17,301 bases of DNA from an uncultured Flavobacteriales bacterium (GTDB lineage: Bacteria > Bacteroidota > Bacteroidia > Palsa-965), in assembly GCA_946478675.1 (NCBI GenBank), contig CAMLEF010000057.1, positions 1 through 17,301 on the forward strand, written 5' to 3'. This document shows positions 14,135-17,301 of this stretch, in pieces; positions within the stretch are counted from its first letter, which is position 1; each line of letters opens with the position of its first letter. The position numbers and the translations under genes were made by a program. The notes beneath the pieces are model-generated. The model was not told the DNA's origin. It did no database searches and saw only the letters and a program-made list of their open reading frames with translations.

Positions 14135-14911
14135 TTATTCGCCTTTGAAAACGGCTTTGCGTTTTTCGAGGAACGCGTTCACGCCTTCGTTGTAGTCGTA
14201 CGTTTGTGCGGCAACGACCTGTTCCTGTCCTTCGCGTTCGAGCTGTTTGTCGAGCGAATTCACGGCGCTTTCATTGAGCAGGCGCTTGGTGAGGCCGAGG
14301 CCTTTGGTCGGCATGGCGGCGAGCGTTTCGGCGATCTTCATCGCTTCGGTTTGCAGCTGCGCGTCTTCGAAGACTTTGTAGAGCATGCCCATCTGCAACG
14401 CTTCTGCTGCGCCGACTTTATCGCCGAGCATCATGAGTGCGGAAGCGCGCTGGAAACCGATGAGGCGCGGTAGCGTGAATGTTCCGCCGCTGTCGGGCAC
14501 GAGGCCGATCTTCGAGAACGCCTGGAGAAACGCAGCGGAAGCGCCGGCGACGACTACGTCACACGCGAGCGCAATGTTGGCGCCTGCTCCTGCGGCCACG
14601 CCATTAACGGCGCAGACGATCGGCTTTTCGATGTTGCGCAGGCGAAGGATGATGGGATTGTAATGCTCGCGCACGATGCGTTCGATGCCGGGGCCGCTTT
14701 TGTCCATGGCTTCCGAGAGGTCCTGCCCGGCGCAGAATGCTTTTCCTTCACCGGTGACGAGCATGGCGCGGATGGCGGCGTCTTTTTCCGCAGCGTCGAG
14801 CGCCTGCTGGAGCTGCAGCGCCATCTCGCGGTTGAAGCTGTTGAATTTGTCGGGGCGGTTCAGGCGGATGACGGCGACGGAACCTTTGTTTTCGGTGAGA
14901 ATGGAGGACAT
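14135..14911 (-). CDS. paaG: PaaG, ring-1,2-epoxyphenylacetyl-CoA isomerase (crotonase family)
   Basis: A 258-residue crotonase. NRPDKFNSFN (18-27), FCAGQDLSEA with the oxyanion-hole Ala-Gly, NGVAAGAGANIALACD, and AFSKIGLVPDSGGTFTLPRL with the catalytic Asp follow E. coli PaaG closely from memory, including HYNPIILRLRNIEKPI. Ordinary enoyl-CoA hydratases have two catalytic Glu where PaaG has Asp and hydrophobic residues, which favours PaaG over PaaF. It converts the ring epoxide to the oxepin-CoA. The frame is open to 15160, but the extra N-terminus is encoded by repeats at 14914-15113, so the ATG at 14911 is right (MSSILTENKGSVAVIRL). Two adjoining inverted repeats sit just upstream. Confidence 0.92.
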   Translation of the reverse strand: MSSILTENKGSVAVIRLNRPDKFNSFNREMALQLQQALDAAEKDAAIRAMLVTGEGKAFCAGQDLSEAMDKSGPGIERIVREHYNPIILRLRNIEKPIVCAVNGVAAGAGANIALACDVVVAGASAAFLQAFSKIGLVPDSGGTFTLPRLIGFQRASALMMLGDKVGAAEALQMGMLYKVFEDAQLQTEAMKIAETLAAMPTKGLGLTKRLLNESAVNSLDKQLEREGQEQVVAAQTYDYNEGVNAFLEKRKAVFKGE

Positions 14912-14913
14912 AG

Positions 14914-14950
14914 AAAAGCGATTTGCAGTACGAAAGTACGAATCGCTTTT
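14914..14950. repeat. Nested hairpin ending 2 bp before the paaG start
   Basis: The 10 bp arms AAAAGCGATT (14914-14923) and AATCGCTTTT (14941-14950) enclose an inner stem, GTAC-GAAA-GTAC (14928-14939). On the minus strand the arm ends 2 nt before the paaG ATG, so in the mRNA leader the stem would sit against the start codon. TACTTTCG (14931-14938, minus) inside the loop resembles a -7 box with one mismatch. It may be regulatory or a repeat insertion. Confidence 0.7.
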
Positions 14951-15009
14951 AACCACGGAGACACGGGGGCACGGAGAAAACACCTCTGTGTCTCCGTGTC
15001 TCCGTGGTT
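14951..15009. repeat. Second ACGGAGACACGGAGG hairpin, imperfect
   Basis: This begins immediately after the previous hairpin. Its 26 nt arms (14951-14976 and 14984-15009) are reverse complementary apart from a few changes (GGGGGC facing GTCTCC, CGGAG facing CTCTG). It is the same family as 4848-4908. It could terminate transcription from the small membrane gene at 15170-15382 before paaG. Confidence 0.75.
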
Positions 15010-15044
15010 CATTTTTCTTCAGTGAAATTGCTGATGTCGCTAAA

Positions 15045-15113
15045 TAGCCCCGATTGAACGAAAAGCCCGGAGCGGGAAGGAGGTGCGGATGCCGGACTTG
15101 CAGTGAAAGCGGG
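15045..15113 (-). repeat. Dispersed 3' element, copy C (diverged)
   Basis: Read on the minus strand, it starts CCCGCTTTCACTGCAAGTCC and ends GCTTTTCGTTCAATCGGGGC, aligned to the end blocks of copies A and B (CCCGCT at one end, ATCGGGGC at the other). It starts 56 bp after the stop of the gene at 15170-15382, in that gene's orientation. Confidence 0.5.
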
Positions 15114-15169
15114 ACCGAACGATGCTGGTGCATACGTACGCTGCTGCTCCGAACAATCAATTTGCACGA

Positions 15170-15382
15170 TTATTTCCTCGTGTTCCAGGCTACGAACGGA
15201 TCGGCGGCGCGGTCTTCTTCTTTGACTTCGGGGAGGAACCAGAGGATGATCACCGATAGGAACGGCAGGAGGCATCCGATCGCGAACCATCTCCAGAAGG
15301 GGCGGCCGAGGCTGCGGGCGAAGAAGGCGGTGATGAGCGGGACGCAGAAAAATGCGGATAAGATAAACGGCAGCAGAGGCAT
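15170..15382 (-). CDS. Small two-helix membrane protein, 70 aa
   Basis: Starting MPLLPFILSAFFCVPLITAF, it has two hydrophobic segments (about 3-21 and 35-52) separated by ARSLGRPFWRWFAIG, then a charged tail (PEVKEEDRAADPFVAWNTRK). The pattern GRPFWRWFAIGCLLPFLSVI resembles small inner-membrane proteins common in Bacteroidota whose function is unknown. The frame extends to 15469, but an exact -7 box lies at 15403-15410, so the shorter start 20 nt downstream is preferred. It lies between paaD and paaG on the same strand. Having its own promoter, it is probably not a core member of the paa operon. A dispersed element follows 56 bp after the stop. Confidence 0.65.
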   Translation of the reverse strand: MPLLPFILSAFFCVPLITAFFARSLGRPFWRWFAIGCLLPFLSVIILWFLPEVKEEDRAADPFVAWNTRK

Positions 15383-15402
15383 GGCTGAGGTGATTGGTTG
15401 GC

Positions 15403-15410
15403 CAAATGTA
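15403..15410 (-). promoter_or_regulatory. -7 box of the small membrane gene
   Basis: The minus strand reads TACATTTG, an exact match to TAnnTTTG, 20 nt before the ATG at 15382. No TTG stands at the usual upstream distance. It supports the shorter start of the small gene. Confidence 0.5.
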
Positions 15411-15579
15411 GAGCGGAAAAAAGATGCGCCCGACACGGTTTTAACGGTTTCCCGGAGCGTTCTGATCAAGTTCCCGTGAAGCCTTTTCGCGGCGGAGAAA
15501 AAAAGTGAAAATTATTCTGCGGTTTTTCCGGGAAAATGCGGGGAGTTTCCGGAAGAGCGGAATTTGTGCGGGCTAATCG

Positions 15580-16107
15580 TCAAATGCACTTGAAATAATC
15601 GAACGGCTCTTTGCAGTCGTTGCATTTCCAGAGCGCTTTGCAGGCGGTGGAACCGAAGTGGCTGACCATTTCCGTGTGCGTGGATCCGCAGCGGGGGCAC
15701 TTCACCGTTTTCGACTGACCGAGCAGCGCGCTTTTGTCGGCGGTGGAATGTTCGGGCGGAGCGATGCCGTAGCGGCGCAGTTTTTCTTTCGCTTCGTCGG
15801 AGATCCAGTCGGTGGTCCAGGGCGGAGAGAGCACGGTTTTGACGGCGATGTTTTCAAAACCATTCTCGCGGAAAGCGCGCTTGAGCTCGTCGCTGATCAT
15901 GTCCATGGCGGGACAGCCGCTGTAGGTGGGCGTGATGGAAATTTCAATCGCGTCGCCGTTGCGAATGATGTTGCGTACTACGCCGAGATCCGTCACCGTC
16001 AGCACAGGCACTTCCGGGTCGACCACTTTCGCAGCGATCGTCCACAATTCTTCCGTGCCGGGATGATGAATCGGGTGTTGGTGAAGGGTACGCATTTTTT
16101 TGTTCAA
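15580..16107 (-). CDS. paaD: PaaD, phenylacetyl-CoA epoxidase maturation protein (MIP18/DUF59 family)
   Basis: A 175-residue protein. The DUF59/MIP18 domain spans residues ~20-95: VVDPEVPVLTVTDLGVVRNI, then ITPTYSGCPAMDMI with its conserved Cys, then VLSPPWTTDWISDEAKEKLRRYGI, a PaaD signature. A C-terminal zinc-ribbon follows: CPRCGSTHT then STACKALWKCNDCKEPFDYFKC, nearly identical to E. coli PaaD from memory. PaaD is thought to help assemble the iron centre of the epoxidase or its reductase. It follows paaC after an 87 bp repeat-filled gap, so coupling is loose. Starting at Met5 (16095) is an alternative to 16107. Confidence 0.93.
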   Translation of the reverse strand: MNKKMRTLHQHPIHHPGTEELWTIAAKVVDPEVPVLTVTDLGVVRNIIRNGDAIEISITPTYSGCPAMDMISDELKRAFRENGFENIAVKTVLSPPWTTDWISDEAKEKLRRYGIAPPEHSTADKSALLGQSKTVKCPRCGSTHTEMVSHFGSTACKALWKCNDCKEPFDYFKCI

Positions 16108-16177
16108 GGTTTAAGGTTCAATGTTCAAGGTTCGATTCAGATGAAACAACATTGAACCCGGAACATTGAACCCGGAA
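16101..16177. repeat. GTTCAA/TTGAAC repeat cluster between paaC and paaD
   Basis: Direct copies of AACATTGAACCCGGAAC-like words (starting 16148 and 16162) face inverted GGTTCAATGTTC words. The best stem is GGTTCAATGTTC (16115-16126) with GAACATTGAACC (16161-16172), 12 bp perfect. It fills the only gap in the paaBCD run and may attenuate or process the transcript. It slightly overlaps the first codons of paaD if 16107 is its start. Confidence 0.75.
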
Positions 16178-16194
16178 CAGTTAACCGCGAAGCG

Positions 16195-16956
16195 CTACCA
16201 TTTTGCGCCGGGGTACGCGCGCGGGAGGACCTGCATTTCGCCGAGAATGTAGCTGAGCTGCTCGGTGTGTTTTCCTTCGCGGCTGCCCTTCATCTGCCAG
16301 GCGTCGGCGGGAGGAACGGTGAGCGTGGCGCGCGTCAGCACGGCAGAGATCGTTTCCATCCATTTTGCTTTCAGCGCAGCGACGTCGGGAATGATGCCGG
16401 CGGATTGCAGCAGCTGATCGCCTTCGGTGGTGGCGAAGAGATCGCCGGTATACATCCAGAGCGTATCGATGGCGTTCTGCATGCGCGCGCGGCTTTCTTC
16501 GGTGCCGTCGCCGAGACGAAGCGTCCATTCGGTGCAGTGGCGCACGTGGTAGGTCGTTTCCTTGATGGCTTTGGCGGCGAAACCGGCGAGCATCTCGTTG
16601 GTGCTTTTCTGCAATTCAGGAAGCAGCAGCGCCACGAACGTCGAATAGAAAAGTTGTTTCGCGGTAACGAAAGCGAAATCCGTATTCGGTTGCTCGACGA
16701 TCAGCGCGTTACGGAATTCGTGCTGGAGGCGTCCGTAGGCGAAATCGTCTTCGGAGCGGCCTTTGCCTTCCACTTCGCCGGCGTAGGTGAGCAGGAGCCG
16801 CGCCTGCCCGATGTGGTCGAGCGCGATGTTGGTGGTGGCGATGTCTTCTTCGAGAAAAGGCCCGTGGCTGCACATCTCCGAAAGGCGATGGCCGTGAATG
16901 AGGCTGTTGTCGCCCATCCGGAGCAGGAATTCAAAAAGTGCCTGTTGCTGGTTCAT
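16195..16956 (-). CDS. paaC: PaaC, structural subunit of phenylacetyl-CoA epoxidase
   Basis: A 253-residue ferritin-like helical protein. Recognisable PaaC stretches are LLRMGDNSLIHGHRLSEMC (11-29), EEDIATTNIALDHIGQARLL (36-55), FAKQ-type region DFAFVTAKQLFYSTFVALLL and ETTYHVRHCTEWTLRLGDGT, with the usual C-terminal GGRxG-like tail replaced by GSREGKHTEQLSYILGEMQ. In the multisubunit epoxidase PaaC pairs with the catalytic di-iron subunit PaaA and stabilises it. It starts 6 nt after the paaB stop with no Shine-Dalgarno, so the two are in one operon. Length matches the family. Confidence 0.95.
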   Translation of the reverse strand: MNQQQALFEFLLRMGDNSLIHGHRLSEMCSHGPFLEEDIATTNIALDHIGQARLLLTYAGEVEGKGRSEDDFAYGRLQHEFRNALIVEQPNTDFAFVTAKQLFYSTFVALLLPELQKSTNEMLAGFAAKAIKETTYHVRHCTEWTLRLGDGTEESRARMQNAIDTLWMYTGDLFATTEGDQLLQSAGIIPDVAALKAKWMETISAVLTRATLTVPPADAWQMKGSREGKHTEQLSYILGEMQVLPRAYPGAKW

Positions 16957-16962
16957 GTGCGC

Positions 16963-17253
16963 TTACAGGTATTTGACGCCGTCCGGGATGGTGTAGAAGG
17001 TCGGGTGGCGATAGGGTTTGTCGTTGGACGGCTCGAAGAACGGGCCCAGGTCTTCCGGGCTGGAAGCGGTGATCTGCGCGGAGGGAACGACCCAGATGTT
17101 GGTGCCTTCGCTGCGACGCGTGTAAAGGTCACGGGCATTCTGCAGCGCCATTTCCTTGTCGGCGGCGTGAACGCTTCCGGCGTGCTTGTGCGGGGTGCCG
17201 GATTTGGACTGGACGAATACTTCCCATAGCGGGAACTGGTTATCGGTGCTCAT
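16963..17253 (-). CDS. paaB: PaaB, small subunit of phenylacetyl-CoA epoxidase
   Basis: A 96-residue protein with WEVFVQSKSGTPHKHAGSVHAADKEMALQNARD (10-42), YTRRSEGTNIWVVPS (44-58) and the C-terminal DKPYRHPTFYTIPDG, all hallmarks of PaaB. In the PaaABCE epoxidase it bridges PaaAC units and is required for activity. The catalytic subunit gene paaA should lie just beyond the right edge on the minus strand. The stop is 6 nt before paaC. A perfect palindrome (17281-17301) lies upstream, probably in the paaA-paaB gap. Confidence 0.95.
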   Translation of the reverse strand: MSTDNQFPLWEVFVQSKSGTPHKHAGSVHAADKEMALQNARDLYTRRSEGTNIWVVPSAQITASSPEDLGPFFEPSNDKPYRHPTFYTIPDGVKYL

Positions 17254-17280
17254 TGGTGTGGATCGGGTAGTGGTGAAATG

Positions 17281-17301
17281 GGGTCGACCACTGGTCGACC
17301 C
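17281..17301. repeat. Perfect 21 bp palindrome upstream of paaB
   Basis: GGGTCGACCA and TGGTCGACCC flank a central C, giving 10 bp perfect arms; the window ends inside or at the edge of it. It is 28 bp upstream of the paaB start. It could be a binding site for a dimeric regulator or a dispersed palindrome; a TetR- or GntR-type regulator gene is not in this window. Confidence 0.8.

Noticed and set aside
14135..15160. Extended 341-aa start for paaG
   Set aside because: The extra residues are encoded by the inverted repeats and copy C; the ATG at 14911 gives the normal crotonase length.
15383..15579. Possible extra small gene between the 70-aa gene and paaD
   Set aside because: No open frame with a start signal or recognisable product is visible; only a -7 box for the 70-aa gene was found.

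Overview
The window most likely comes from a member of the Bacteroidota. A secreted protein ends in a type IX secretion (Por) C-terminal sorting domain. Several starts are preceded by the phylum's -7 promoter box (TAnnTTTG), sometimes only a few bases before the ATG. Shine-Dalgarno sequences are largely absent, and the intergenic spaces are full of the short dispersed repeat words common in this phylum. Base composition is around the mid-50s % GC by eye, except for one clearly AT-rich gene at 10271-10771.

The theme is aerobic phenylacetate degradation through phenylacetyl-CoA epoxidation, with the genes spread over the minus strand. Reading that strand from the right edge: paaB, paaC and paaD (epoxidase subunits and maturation factor; paaA is presumably just outside), a small two-helix membrane protein, paaG (epoxide isomerase), paaH (3-hydroxyacyl-CoA dehydrogenase), a secreted von Willebrand factor A protein, an AT-rich orphan, paaI (thioesterase), paaJ (thiolase), a PH-domain membrane protein coupled to paaJ, a membrane SpoIIE-type phosphatase with a periplasmic repeat domain, and after two plus-strand genes paaY. 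The left end holds a DUF2304 membrane protein and an unknown small protein, overlapping by ATGA. paaE, paaF, paaK and paaZ are not in the window.

Plus-strand genes are a small SWIM-like protein (divergent from paaY), a full-length RecQ helicase, and the T9SS cargo protein (divergent from paaJ). Convergent junctions carry strong bidirectional hairpins at 4848-4908 and 9746-9785.

The least expected content is non-coding: (1) a roughly 510 bp array of TTACGAAT-like words in about 120 bp higher-order units between paaH and the vWA gene; (2) three copies of one structured element, each 43-56 bp after the stop codon of a small uncharacterised gene and always in that gene's orientation; (3) a perfect 22 bp inverted repeat that also contains the plus-strand promoter between paaY and the SWIM gene; (4) two adjoining inverted repeats ending 2 bp before the paaG start. 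I see no tRNA, rRNA, CRISPR array, transposase or phage gene, and no convincing new defence system.
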